A stretch of 37,803 nt of DNA from Gemmataceae bacterium (GTDB lineage: Bacteria > Planctomycetota > Planctomycetia > Gemmatales > Gemmataceae): positions 1 to 37,803 of the forward strand of contig JAIEQN010000257.1 in NCBI GenBank assembly GCA_019747685.1. Reading direction: 5' to 3'. A model generated the notes under the pieces. That model saw only the letters and a list, made by a program, of their open reading frames with translations. It was not told where the DNA came from and did no database searches. Below are positions 7,000-15,371 of the stretch, piece after piece. The number at the start of each line of letters is the position of its first letter. Position 1 is the first letter of the stretch. A program made the position numbers and the translations under genes.

Positions 7000-9996
7000 T
7001 CATTTCCGGCTACACAGGTATTCCAGCAGGTCGGCGGCTTCCTGCGGGGTCAGCCCGGCCAGCAGCCCCTCGGGCATGAGCGACTGCCGGGCCGGCTGGA
7101 CCGCCTCCACGTCGGCCGCCGCCAGGGCGTGCTCCTTCGCCTCGGCGTCGCGGATGACGACCTGCTTGTCGTCCCGCTTCACGAGCAGCCCGGTCAGGCT
7201 CCGGCCGTCGGCCGTCCGCACCAGGTACGCGGCGAACTGCGGCTCGATCCGCCGGGACGGCTCCAGAATGCCTTCGAGGATTTCCGCCCGGGTCCGGGTC
7301 TTGCCGATGGCCGTCAGCTCCGGGCCGACCGCCCCGCCCTTGTCGCCGACCTTGTGGCACTTGGCGCACTGGTTGGCCTCGGCGAAGAACAGCTTCTCGC
7401 CGTTAGCCGGGTCACCCGTGCGGGCGAGAACCGTCGCCGGGCGGGGGTTCGGGCCGAGCTTCCGGCCCTTCGGGTCGGGCGGCAGGTAACCCTCGAACAG
7501 GTCGCGGACCGCCCCCGGCGGGACCTTTTCGACCGCGGCGACGACCTTTGCCCGCTCGGCCGGCGGGAGCGTCCCGGCCCCCAGCCCGCGGGCCAGCGCC
7601 AGTGCCGAGCCCGGGGCCGCCAGCGCCTTCTCGTAGCCGTTCGCCTCGGCCGGCGGCCGGGAGAACGGCACCTTGCCCGTCGAGCAGATCCACTCGTTGA
7701 CCAACTCCAGCCCGAACGGGTCCGGCACCTCCGACCCGAGGTGCGGCATCCGCCCCCGGCCGAACTTGGCCATCCGGTAGAACATCACGCTCCGCTCCGG
7801 GTGGCCGGGGGCGATGATCCGCGGGTCGGGCAGGCCGAAGTCGCCCTGCCGCGGCCGGGCGTCGAACGCCATCGTCTCCTCGAGCGGCTTGAAGGCGTCG
7901 AGTTCGAGCAGCACCGCCCCGCCTCCGCCGCCGAACCGGTGGCAGTGGGCGCAGTTGGCGTGGATGTAGCCCCGGGCCCGCTGGTCGAGGGTGTACTTGT
8001 CGTCCCGGTGCGGGTCCGGGATAGCCGGCTCCGCCTCGACGGTGGCCGGGTCGAACGGCGGCAGCGGCTGGCCCTTGTCGTCCACCCGGCGGATGAGGCC
8101 CATCTGCGTGAAGTGGACGAGTTGGTTCGGGACCGGGCCATCCCCCTTGCCGTTGAGCTGCTCGCGGTTGAACGCCAGGGCGTACTCGGCCCAGGCGTTG
8201 TGGCAGCTCAGGCACTGGTTCCGGCTGCTGAAGTTCCAGGCCCATTCCCGGGCCTTCCCGGGGGCGGAGGCGTCGTGGACCTTGTAGACCTTCTCGCCGC
8301 CCTCGGCCGGGACGAGGTCGGCGTCGCTCTCGTCGTCCCGCCAGGCGTAGGTGTACCCCCGCCAGTCCTCGCCGTCGAAGTGAAGCAGTTGCGTCTCGAC
8401 GGCCTTCGGGAACGACGGCGACTCGTGGGCGGCGAACCGGCCGGGCAGCCGGATCGTCTTGACCAGTACCGTGTCCTTCGGGAAGTGGTGCCGGAAGTTG
8501 TGCCAGAACACCTGCCCCGGCAGCGGCTTCGGGTCCTTGTTCAGAATAACGGAGCCGTCACCGGGGATGGCGATGAAGTGCTCGGCCTCGGCCCCGTCCA
8601 GCCACTGCCGCGAGTTCGGGGCGAACCGCACCACCCCGTCGGCCACGAACCCGACCTGCCCCGGCAGGAACAGGCCGGTGTCGCTGAGCTTGGTCGGGAA
8701 GTTGGCGTTCTTGGCCCCGGCGTCGTTCCGCTCCAGGGTGTACACCAGCCCGGTGTCGTAGTCGAGCAAGTACAGCTCGCCGGCGTTGTCCTCGCCGAAC
8801 GCCGACATCCGGACCTGCGGCCGGGTGATCTCGGGCAGCTCCTTGACCCGGTCGCCGTCGAACCGGGCGGCCCACGCCCGGCGGGTCTCCCAGTCGCCGA
8901 ACACATACGCCCCGACCAGCTCCGGGAACTTCTTGCCGCGGTACACGTAGCCGCCGGTGACGCTGGCCGCGATGGTGTGCGGCAGCTCGATCACCGGCGG
9001 CCGGATCGGCGTCGGCCCCGGCTTCTGGTCCGGCTTGATCGTCTGTCGGGCCTCGACGATGCTCCACCCGTAGTTCCCGCCCTTTTCGATCTTGTGGACC
9101 ATCTCCCACAGTTCCCAGCCGACATCGCCCACCCACAGGTTGCCGGTCGGCCGGTCGAAGCTCATCCGCCACGGGTTGCGGAACCCGTAGGCCCAGATTT
9201 CGGGCCGGACGCCGTCCATCCCGACGAACGGGTTGTCCTTCGGAACCGCGTAGTTCTTGCCCGGGTCCTTCTTGTCCACGTCGATCCGCAGGATGGACGA
9301 CAGGAGGTCGGAGCAGTCCTGGCCGGTGTTCAGCGGGTCGGGCGGGTTGGGGCTGGCGGCGTCCCCGGTCGAGACGTACAGCATCCCGTCGTTGCCGAAG
9401 TGGAGGTCGCCGCCGTTGTGCCCGCCGCCGGGGAAGGTGATGATGACTTCTTCGCTGGCCGGGTCGAGCCGGGGCGGGTCGGTCTTCGCCACCACGAACC
9501 GGGACACCCGCGACCCGTCCGGGACGAGCGGCGGCCCGCCCTCCTTGCCCCGCAGCGTGTAGCAGACGTAGGCGACGCGGTTCTCCTCGAACTTCGGGTG
9601 GAAGACGAGGCCGTACAGCTCGCCGATGCCCGTGGCCGCGGGGTTCTGGGCGACCGTCTTGATCTCCTTCGGCAGGTCGAGGAAGACCTCCGGCTTGGCG
9701 TCGGGCGAGTTCTTCAGCGAGTAGAGCTTGCCGGCCTGCTCGCCGACGAAAACGCGGTCGGTGCCGGGGCACTTGGCGAACAACAGCGGGTGGTCGAACT
9801 TGGCGTCGGGCCAGACCCGGACGTACTTGAACGGCGGCGGCGGCTCCGGCGACCCCGTCACCTTCGACGTGGTCAGCGGCTTGCGGGCCGGCGGCGGGGC
9901 GTCGGCGGCCGGCTTGGGCGGGTCGGCGGCCCAGACGGCGTACCCGAGGCCGACACCGGCCAAGGCGAGCAGTGATCCGAGGAGTCGGCGTGACAT
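7000..9996 (-). CDS. Secreted PQQ-type sugar-dehydrogenase-like protein with three c-type heme motifs
   Basis: The 998-residue protein starts at an ATG (9996) that gives a clear signal peptide (MSRRLLGSLLALAG... to about residue 23). Residues 60-430 form a glucose/sorbosone-dehydrogenase-like beta-propeller ('GELYGLVFHPKFEENR', 'GGGHNGGDLHFGNDGMLYVS', 'GFRNPWRMSFDRPTGNLWVG'). A middle region (about 440-780) contains two heme-attachment motifs, CLSCH (595-599) and CAHCH (682-686). The C-terminus (about 860-998) is the Pirellula/Verrucomicrobium-type heme-binding domain with CAKCH (877-881) and 'LEPSRRIEPQFAAYLVRTAD'. It is likely a periplasmic oxidoreductase passing electrons from sugar oxidation to cytochromes; the substrate is unknown. 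A longer in-frame start at 10224 is rejected because it precedes the signal peptide. It stands alone, with a 557-bp spacer upstream. Confidence 0.88.
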   Translation of the reverse strand: MSRRLLGSLLALAGVGLGYAVWAADPPKPAADAPPPARKPLTTSKVTGSPEPPPPFKYVRVWPDAKFDHPLLFAKCPGTDRVFVGEQAGKLYSLKNSPDAKPEVFLDLPKEIKTVAQNPAATGIGELYGLVFHPKFEENRVAYVCYTLRGKEGGPPLVPDGSRVSRFVVAKTDPPRLDPASEEVIITFPGGGHNGGDLHFGNDGMLYVSTGDAASPNPPDPLNTGQDCSDLLSSILRIDVDKKDPGKNYAVPKDNPFVGMDGVRPEIWAYGFRNPWRMSFDRPTGNLWVGDVGWELWEMVHKIEKGGNYGWSIVEARQTIKPDQKPGPTPIRPPVIELPHTIAASVTGGYVYRGKKFPELVGAYVFGDWETRRAWAARFDGDRVKELPEITRPQVRMSAFGEDNAGELYLLDYDTGLVYTLERNDAGAKNANFPTKLSDTGLFLPGQVGFVADGVVRFAPNSRQWLDGAEAEHFIAIPGDGSVILNKDPKPLPGQVFWHNFRHHFPKDTVLVKTIRLPGRFAAHESPSFPKAVETQLLHFDGEDWRGYTYAWRDDESDADLVPAEGGEKVYKVHDASAPGKAREWAWNFSSRNQCLSCHNAWAEYALAFNREQLNGKGDGPVPNQLVHFTQMGLIRRVDDKGQPLPPFDPATVEAEPAIPDPHRDDKYTLDQRARGYIHANCAHCHRFGGGGGAVLLELDAFKPLEETMAFDARPRQGDFGLPDPRIIAPGHPERSVMFYRMAKFGRGRMPHLGSEVPDPFGLELVNEWICSTGKVPFSRPPAEANGYEKALAAPGSALALARGLGAGTLPPAERAKVVAAVEKVPPGAVRDLFEGYLPPDPKGRKLGPNPRPATVLARTGDPANGEKLFFAEANQCAKCHKVGDKGGAVGPELTAIGKTRTRAEILEGILEPSRRIEPQFAAYLVRTADGRSLTGLLVKRDDKQVVIRDAEAKEHALAAADVEAVQPARQSLMPEGLLAGLTPQEAADLLEYLCSRK

Positions 9997-10553
9997 GAGG
10001 TGCGCCCCGAGCGGTCTGGAACCGGACAGGTCCGGACAGTGTACCCGCGGGCCGGATGGGCGGAAACCACGAACCACCATCCGGATGCAGTTGGGGTTGG
10101 ATCGGACCGGTTGATACCCCCTCCCCCCTTCGTTTTTCACAGCACGCCCGTCCGGACCGAACCCCAATCGACATGACCACTTCGGACCGATAAGCCGACT
10201 CCCCGTACCGTCGTGCTCGGCCAAATTTGGGGCCGCAAGTCCTTGTCAGCAATTATCTTGCGATCCGTAACTTGCTGTCCCGTACCCTGTCGTGATCGCC
10301 CCGACTGCTGGTGAGGGTTGATTGCTTCGTGCAAAACGTCGGCGGCACGATGACCCCGCCCGACCGCGATCACGGCGGCCGAGCGACGCCTCGGTCTTAA
10401 CTGTACAAAATATCACTACGATCGACTGTTCGTCAACCTCGGTTGCCGGGACCCGTGGCCCGGTGTGGTCGGAATGCGGTCCGGGTAGACTGAACCTCGT
10501 CCGACCCGGGCCGGTCTGTTCTCCGACCCGACTTTCACCCCGTCGGAGGCGCC
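9997..10553. other. 557-bp divergent spacer without a convincing gene
   Basis: This gap separates the leftward heme protein from the rightward phzF-like gene. Open frames crossing it lack homology and ribosome-binding sites. Two patches of lower GC, about 10227-10275 and 10395-10440, are the likely places for divergent promoters. I could not fit a clean -35/-10 pair in either. No strong inverted repeat was seen. Confidence 0.5.
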
Positions 10554-11366
10554 ATGCCACTCTCCCTCTACGTCGTCGATGCCTTCACGGACCGGCCGTT
10601 CGGCGGCAACCCGGCCGGTGTCTGCCTGCTCGACCGGGCCTGGCCCTCGGACCGGTGGCTGCAACTGGTCGGCCGGGAGGTGAACCTGGCCGAGACCGCG
10701 TTCCTCGTCCGCCGGTCGGCAGCCGAGTACGACCTGCGGTGGTTCACCCCGGCCGTCGAGGTGGACCTGTGCGGCCACGCCACCCTGGGGTCGGCCCACG
10801 CCCTGTGGGAGAACGGCCCCGCCCCGCGGGAGCGGCTGACCTTCCACACCAAGAGCGGCCCGCTCACCGCCGCGCCGGCCGTCGGCGGGCAGATCGAGCT
10901 CGACTTCCCCGTCACGCCGTCGACCGCATGTGAACCGCCGGCGGGTTTGCTCGACGCGCTCGGGGCGGCCGCCGGGTGGGTCGGCCGGAGCTGCTTCGAC
11001 TACCTGGTGGAAGTCGGCTCGGACGCCGAGGTGCGGGCCCTGCGGCCCGACTTCCGGCGGCTGGTGGCCCTCGGCTGCCGGGGCGTCATCGTCACTGCGA
11101 AGTCCGCCGACCCGGCTTACGACTTCGTGTCGCGATTCTTCGCCCCGGGGGCGGGGATCGACGAGGACCCGGTGACCGGCTCGGCCCACTGCTGCCTGGC
11201 GGACTACTGGGGGAAGAAGCTCGGGAAGGACGAGATGGTCGGCTTCCAGGCGTCCGAGCGGGGCGGGGTGGTGCGGGTGATCCGCCGCGACGACCGGGTC
11301 GGGCTGGTCGGCCGGGCCGTTCTAATGTCTCGGGGCGAATTACTCGTCAAACCGGAGGAGGGGTGA
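10554..11366 (+). CDS. PhzF-family isomerase/epimerase-like protein
   Basis: The 270-residue protein belongs to the PhzF family (diaminopimelate-epimerase fold), whose members isomerise or cyclise small metabolites without cofactor. Seen in the sequence: 'VVDAFTDRPFGGNPAGVCL' (7-25), the catalytic-Glu motif 'NLAETAFL' with Glu47, 'DLCGHATLGSAHALWE' (71-86), and 'EDPVTGSAHCCLADYW' in the second half. All are hallmark positions. The ATG at 10554 has GGAGG about 6 nt upstream. The family includes phenazine enzymes, but most genomic members are of unknown substrate, and no other phenazine gene is nearby. It is convergent with tRNA-Leu (17-bp gap). Confidence 0.9.
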   Translation: MPLSLYVVDAFTDRPFGGNPAGVCLLDRAWPSDRWLQLVGREVNLAETAFLVRRSAAEYDLRWFTPAVEVDLCGHATLGSAHALWENGPAPRERLTFHTKSGPLTAAPAVGGQIELDFPVTPSTACEPPAGLLDALGAAAGWVGRSCFDYLVEVGSDAEVRALRPDFRRLVALGCRGVIVTAKSADPAYDFVSRFFAPGAGIDEDPVTGSAHCCLADYWGKKLGKDEMVGFQASERGGVVRVIRRDDRVGLVGRAVLMSRGELLVKPEEG

Positions 11367-11383
11367 CGGGGATGGGCGTCGAA

Positions 11384-11465
11384 TGACCCGGGCGGGACTC
11401 GAACCCGCACGCCTTGCGGCACAGGCTTCTAAGACCTGCATGTCTACCAGTTCCATCACCGGGCC
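11384..11465 (-). tRNA. tRNA-Leu (anticodon UAG)
   Basis: The minus strand folds into a class II tRNA of 82 nt. The acceptor stem GGCCCGG pairs with CCGGGTC (one G-U), with discriminator A. The D-arm has AACTGGTAGAC, and the anticodon loop CTTAGAA (11433-11427) gives anticodon TAG, reading CUA/CUN. A short variable arm follows (TGCCGCAAGGCG). The T-arm is GCGGG-TTCGAGT-CCCGC. CCA is not encoded. The first 10 nt overlap the 3' end of the decayed HNH reading frame on the same strand. Confidence 0.95.
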
Positions 11466-11958
11466 GCGCCGCCCCGTCCCTTCTTACAGTAACTCTCCGT
11501 CTGGGAATGGCAATTCGGACACAGGAAGCGGAGGTTCTCCAGCCGGTTGTCGTTGTTCACGCCGTTGACGTGGTCGAGGTGGAGGCTGAGCGGGCAGCCC
11601 TGCCACTCGCTAATCCCACAACGGGTACAGGCGGAAACGCGGCCCAACCGGAGGAGCCGGCGGGTGAGCCGGACGCCGTTGCATTCCGACGAGTTCTGAA
11701 CGAAAACCTCACCATCCGGCCGCCGCATCCGTCGGCCACGAACGGCAACCGCTCGTCCGTGGCCGTCGTTTCGCCCCTGGACCACCCCTGACCCCGAAAG
11801 TGGTCCGTGGAAACCCCGAAGAGACGGAGCCGCGAGTTGATGTGACGGTAGTTCCCGCCCGTGGCTTGGAGGCCGAGCTTGCGGAGGACCTAAGCCACCG
11901 ACCGCGATTCTGACGCAACCGGGGCTAGGAGTTCGCGGGTGTATTTCGGGCGTCGCAT
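11456..11958 (-). pseudogene. HNH endonuclease, disrupted by a stop codon and a frameshift
   Basis: The HNH part is intact in the frame 11785-11456: 'RLLRLGRVSACTRCG', 'WQGCPLSLHLDHVNGVNNDN', 'RLENLRFLCPNCHSQTESYC'. It has the two CxxC pairs and the DH/N/H residues of phage-type HNH nucleases, which usually also have an N-terminal HTH. That N-terminus lies upstream in another frame. From an ATG at 11958 it reads 'MRRPKYTRELLAPV', then a TAG at 11892-11890 where 'VA-W-VLRKLGL' is expected, then 'VLRKLGLQATGGNYRHIN' and 'RLRLFGVSTDHFRGQGWSRG'. The two halves join only by a frameshift somewhere in about 11700-11790. Two independent lesions argue for a dead gene rather than a sequencing slip. Its stop lies inside the 5' end of tRNA-Leu. 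Such genes are usually mobile or phage-borne. Confidence 0.85.
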
Positions 11959-11996
11959 CCCGTCGGCCCTCAAGGGGGTGGGAGGATGCTAACCCA

Positions 11997-12596
11997 TCAC
12001 CGGTCGCCCGTCGAGGACGGTGGTTCGGTTTTCCACCGCGGACGGTAGGCCCTCAAGTACCCCTCGATGTGTTCGTGCATGTCCTCCGGGTCGAACCCGT
12101 AGACCTGCGTTTCGGCGATGGCATTGTCGGCCGGCCAGCGGTGGTACTCCATCCGGAAGACGGCGCACATCGTCCCGGTCCGGTGGATGCCGGCGAAGCA
12201 GTGGACCAACACCGGATGATTGGCCGGGTCGTCCAACACCGCCAGGAACGCCCGGACGTTCTCGTCGGCCGGGACCTCGCCCTTCTCGTCCACCCCCCAC
12301 ACTTTCGGCACCAGCCGGACGTGCTTCAAGCCCTTCGCCCGGCAGACTTCCTCCTCCCACCCGTCCGGGTACGGGAGGCCCGGCGTCCGGACGCTGCGGA
12401 GGGTGATGACCGTCTTAATGCCGTAGTCGTGCAGGACCCGTTCGAACCCGGCCGGGCTGAGCTGGCCGCTGCGGTAGAGGACGCCGTCCTCGACCACCCG
12501 AACGTTCCGCAGGGCGGTTTGCCGGTAGGACGAGTACAACACCGGCGGGGCCGCAACCAGGGCCAGGACCACCGCCGCTAACGCCGCCCGCCGCAT
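11997..12596 (-). CDS. Membrane-anchored or exported dual-specificity/tyrosine phosphatase-like protein
   Basis: The 199-residue protein begins with a hydrophobic segment (residues 4-20) that is either a signal anchor or a signal peptide. The body is a cysteine-phosphatase fold: 'NVRVVEDGVLYRSGQLSPAG' (31-50), 'YGIKTVITLRSVR' (58-70) and the P-loop 'HCFAGIHRTG' (132-141) with nucleophile Cys133 and Arg139. This fits the HCx5R signature of dual-specificity/PTP enzymes that dephosphorylate Tyr/Ser/Thr or small phospho-compounds, probably outside the cytoplasmic membrane. An acid Asp may be in 'DPANHP' or 'WGVDEKG'. It lies 38 bp from the HNH pseudogene and 57 bp downstream of the next membrane gene on the same strand. 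Confidence 0.85.
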   Translation of the reverse strand: MRRAALAAVVLALVAAPPVLYSSYRQTALRNVRVVEDGVLYRSGQLSPAGFERVLHDYGIKTVITLRSVRTPGLPYPDGWEEEVCRAKGLKHVRLVPKVWGVDEKGEVPADENVRAFLAVLDDPANHPVLVHCFAGIHRTGTMCAVFRMEYHRWPADNAIAETQVYGFDPEDMHEHIEGYLRAYRPRWKTEPPSSTGDR

Positions 12597-12653
12597 CGTT
12601 CCCCCGGGTTCGAGCCGGGGGACTCTACCACCGCCGCCGGTCGCGGGGAAGCC

Positions 12654-13979
12654 CTACACCGCCAGCTCGTTCGAGGTGTTCGCCCCGCGGGCCGGCCGGA
12701 CCTGCCGCCACGCCACCCCGGCCCACCGCCGCACCAGCCCCCCGCCCGGCACCACCACCGGCGGCTCGTGCCCGGACAGGTTCGGCCGCAGCACCATCAG
12801 CAGGACGAGGGGGAGATACCACAGGACGTACACCCCGCCCCGGTCCGGGTGCCAGAGCTGCACCCCGAGTAGGACCGCCGCCGACAGGGCGATCAGGTGG
12901 GACAGGTTCTTCGGGGTCGGCCAGACGGCCAGGGTCAGGGCGAACGCCAGGTAGACCAGGAAGACCGGCAGCCGGTACGCCCCGTGGACCCCGGCCCACA
13001 GGCCCTCCCCCGCCGGCCGCCGCCACGGCAGCCAGTCGGTCGCCGCCGCCGCGGTCAGCCCGGAGGTCAGCCACCCGTCCCACCACAGGGCCGCCGCCAC
13101 CACCCCCAGGCTGGCCCCGAGGCCCCCGGCGAACGCCCCGGCAAACCGCCCGGCCCCCCGCCGGGCGTAGAACCCGGCCCACAGCGGGAACAAGAGCAGC
13201 GGCACGAACGCCGTCCCGGCCGCGACCCCCAGCAGCCAGCCGCTGAGCACCGGCCGGCGGTAACAGCAGACGGCCCAGGTGACGAACGCCGCCGGCCAGG
13301 CCAGGTGGAACTGGCCGATGTGATACGCCGTGTACGGGACGAGCAGGTAAAGGGTCCCGGCGGCCATCCCGGCGGTCGCGTCCCCGAAGTGCCGCAGCCC
13401 GATGAACAACAGCCCGAGGATGACCGCCAGGTGGCAAACCATCGCCAGCGACCGCTCGACCCAGAACCGGGCGTCGACCGGCACCGCCTGGGTCTGCCGG
13501 ACCACCTCGTCGGCCGCGTTCTTCACCTGCTCGATCGGCAGCGGCCGGGTCCCGACCGGGCCGACGACGACCGCCTCACCGGCCGGCCGGAACGCCACCG
13601 CCGCCAGGCACGCGAACAGGGCGACGCCCAGGAACCCGAGGCCCGGGGCCGACAGGTTGGGCCGTAGGACCGGCCGGCGGACCAGGGCCAGGTCGACCAC
13701 CGCCCGGGCGAACCAGTAGGCCGACCCCGCCACCAGCCAGGTGTACCCGGTCGCCTGCCCGCGGCCGGCCCGGGCGGTGTCCCCCCGGGCCGCCAGCTCG
13801 GCCGCCTCCTGGAGTAGCAAAAAGCCCGGGACCAACAGGAACAGGCCCAGGAGGTCCAGGTTGCGGACCGACAGGACGCCGGCGAATTGGAAGAACAGGG
13901 CGACGGTCAGGATGAGCGAGAAGTAGAACCAGGTGACCGCGTTCGGCAGGTTGAAGTCGAGGAAGATCGACGGCTCCAC
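12654..13979 (-). CDS. Polytopic membrane protein of unknown function
   Basis: The 441-residue protein has about ten hydrophobic segments. The first two are 'VTWFYFSLILTVALFFQFAG' (14-33) and 'LLGLFLLVPGFLLL' (43-56). A non-membrane loop follows near residues 140-170 ('RPLPIEQVKNAADEVVRQTQ'), then more segments to about residue 390 ('VLWYLPLVLLMVLRP'), and a basic C-terminal tail. The overall shape, including 'YTAYHIGQFHLAWPAAF' in the middle, recalls GT-C glycosyltransferases, but I see no diagnostic motif and do not assign one. It is divergent from the SDR epimerase across 243 bp that contain a short palindrome (GTACCGGTAC, 14039-14048). Confidence 0.8.
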   Translation of the reverse strand: MEPSIFLDFNLPNAVTWFYFSLILTVALFFQFAGVLSVRNLDLLGLFLLVPGFLLLQEAAELAARGDTARAGRGQATGYTWLVAGSAYWFARAVVDLALVRRPVLRPNLSAPGLGFLGVALFACLAAVAFRPAGEAVVVGPVGTRPLPIEQVKNAADEVVRQTQAVPVDARFWVERSLAMVCHLAVILGLLFIGLRHFGDATAGMAAGTLYLLVPYTAYHIGQFHLAWPAAFVTWAVCCYRRPVLSGWLLGVAAGTAFVPLLLFPLWAGFYARRGAGRFAGAFAGGLGASLGVVAAALWWDGWLTSGLTAAAATDWLPWRRPAGEGLWAGVHGAYRLPVFLVYLAFALTLAVWPTPKNLSHLIALSAAVLLGVQLWHPDRGGVYVLWYLPLVLLMVLRPNLSGHEPPVVVPGGGLVRRWAGVAWRQVRPARGANTSNELAV

Positions 13980-14222
13980 GGCCGACCCCCTGCACGCACC
14001 GGGTACGGTGGGACGGTCCCGGGGCGTCGGAACCTGTTGTACCGGTACGACCTCCGCCCGCCGGTGGCCACCCCTCGCCCGGGGCGGCCCGACCGCGGGT
14101 CAAGGCGGGCGGCCGAACTTCCGATTGACAGTGGGAGTCCGGGCCGGGTATCCCCAGCCCGCCCGGACGGCCCGGTCGGGACCCGCCCCGCCCGCCTTAC
14201 CCACGAGCCGCGACCGCCCGCC

Positions 14223-15245
14223 ATGAAGACCCTCGTCACCGGCGCCGCCGGGTTCATCGGGAGTTACCTGGTCAAGGAGCTCTTGGCCCACGGGCACCAG
14301 GTGGTCGGGGTCGACAACTACTCGAAGTACGGCCCGGTCCGGCAGGACTGCGACACCCACCCGCGGTACAAGCTCGTCGTCGGCGACGCCAAGGACGGCA
14401 AGCTGCTCCGGTCGCTGCTCGACGGGTGCGACCAGTTCGTCGCCGGGGCGGCGATGATCGGCGGCATCTCCTACTTCCACACCTACGCCTACGACCTCTT
14501 GGCCGAGAACGAGCGGCTGACCGCGGCCGCGTTCGACGCCGCCGTCGACGCCTACAAGACATCCGACCTGAAGAAGATCACCGTCATCTCGTCGTCGATG
14601 GTGTTCGAGAACGCCACCACCTTCCCGAGCAAGGAAGGCGACCAGCGGCTCTGCCCGCCGCCGGCCTCGACCTACGGGTTCCAGAAGCTGGCCGCCGAGT
14701 ACTTCGCCCAGGGGGCCTACGAGCAGTACGGGCTGCCGTACACCATCGCCCGGCCGTTCAACTGCGTCGGCATCGGCGAGCGGCGGGCCCGTGGCGAAGA
14801 CGAAATCTACTCCGGCAACGTCAAGCTGGCGATGAGCCACGTCGTCCCGGACCTGGTCCAGAAGGTGCTCAAGGGCCAGGACCCGCTGCACATCCTCGGC
14901 AGCGGCAAGCAGGTCCGGCACTACACCTACGGCGGCGACCTGGCCCGGGGCATCCGGCTGTGCGTCGAGCACCCGAACGCCCTGAACGAGGACTTCAACC
15001 TGTCCACCCCGACCTCGACCACCGTGGTCGAGCTGGCCGAACGCATCTGGCACAAGATTCACGGGACTTCCCGGCCGTTCCGCTACACCGCCGACCAGGC
15101 GTTCCGGTACGACGTGCAGTGCCGCATCCCGGACGTGACCAAGGCCCGGGAGCTGCTCGGGTTCGAGGCCGCCACCGACCTGGACGCCATCCTGGACGAG
15201 GTCGTCCCGTGGATCGCCGACCAGATCAAGGTCGGGGTGATTTAA
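14223..15245 (+). CDS. NAD-dependent epimerase/dehydratase (extended SDR)
   Basis: The 340-residue protein acts on a nucleotide sugar, probably by epimerisation or dehydration in surface-glycan synthesis. It has the Rossmann motif 'GAAGFIG' (7-13), the acidic end of strand 2 'VDNYSKYG' (30-37), the 'VISSSMVF' strand (121-128), and the catalytic pair Tyr151/Lys155 in 'STYGFQKLAAEYF'. Late motifs 'ARPFNCVG' and 'GSGKQVRHYTYGGDLARGIR' match the UDP-sugar epimerase family. The ATG at 14223 is where the Rossmann fold begins; upstream in-frame sequence to 13887 has no homology. The next gene starts 126 bp downstream beyond a large inverted repeat. Confidence 0.9.
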   Translation: MKTLVTGAAGFIGSYLVKELLAHGHQVVGVDNYSKYGPVRQDCDTHPRYKLVVGDAKDGKLLRSLLDGCDQFVAGAAMIGGISYFHTYAYDLLAENERLTAAAFDAAVDAYKTSDLKKITVISSSMVFENATTFPSKEGDQRLCPPPASTYGFQKLAAEYFAQGAYEQYGLPYTIARPFNCVGIGERRARGEDEIYSGNVKLAMSHVVPDLVQKVLKGQDPLHILGSGKQVRHYTYGGDLARGIRLCVEHPNALNEDFNLSTPTSTTVVELAERIWHKIHGTSRPFRYTADQAFRYDVQCRIPDVTKARELLGFEAATDLDAILDEVVPWIADQIKVGVI

Positions 15246-15356
15246 GACGAAGACTGGGCCGCTGATGACGCAGATTTCAGCGCAGATGAAACCAGATAAA
15301 ACAAGGTTTGTTTCAATCTTGGTTTCATCTGCGCTGAAATCAGCGGCCCAGTCGTC
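15246..15356. repeat. Large imperfect palindrome, lower in GC than its surroundings
   Basis: The arms 15246-15293 and 15320-15356 are inverse complements (GACTGGGCCGCTGAT, TTCAGCGCAGATGAAACC), apart from short extra segments in the left arm, around a loop of about 26 nt that is AT-rich. The arms share the 'GCAGATTTCAGCGCAGATGA' flavour of widespread intergenic repeats. As RNA it would form a very stable hairpin between the epimerase and the glycosyltransferase and might terminate or attenuate transcription. Confidence 0.7.
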
Positions 15357-15371
15357 TCCTGAGCTGCCAAC

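Noticed and set aside
6460-9975. 1171-residue open frame on the plus strand opposite the heme protein
   Set aside because: It is the antisense shadow of the three-heme gene; its Arg/Pro/Gly/Val-rich product has no motif, and the minus strand has a signal peptide, a propeller and CxxCH motifs.
10554-11366. Phenazine biosynthesis locus
   Set aside because: A PhzF-family protein alone is not evidence of phenazine production; no phzA/B/D/E/G-like genes are near.
11384-11465. tRNA-Leu as an integration (att) site for the HNH element
   Set aside because: Integrases usually use the 3' half of a tRNA; the HNH remnant is at the 5' end, and I saw no integrase and no duplicated tRNA end.
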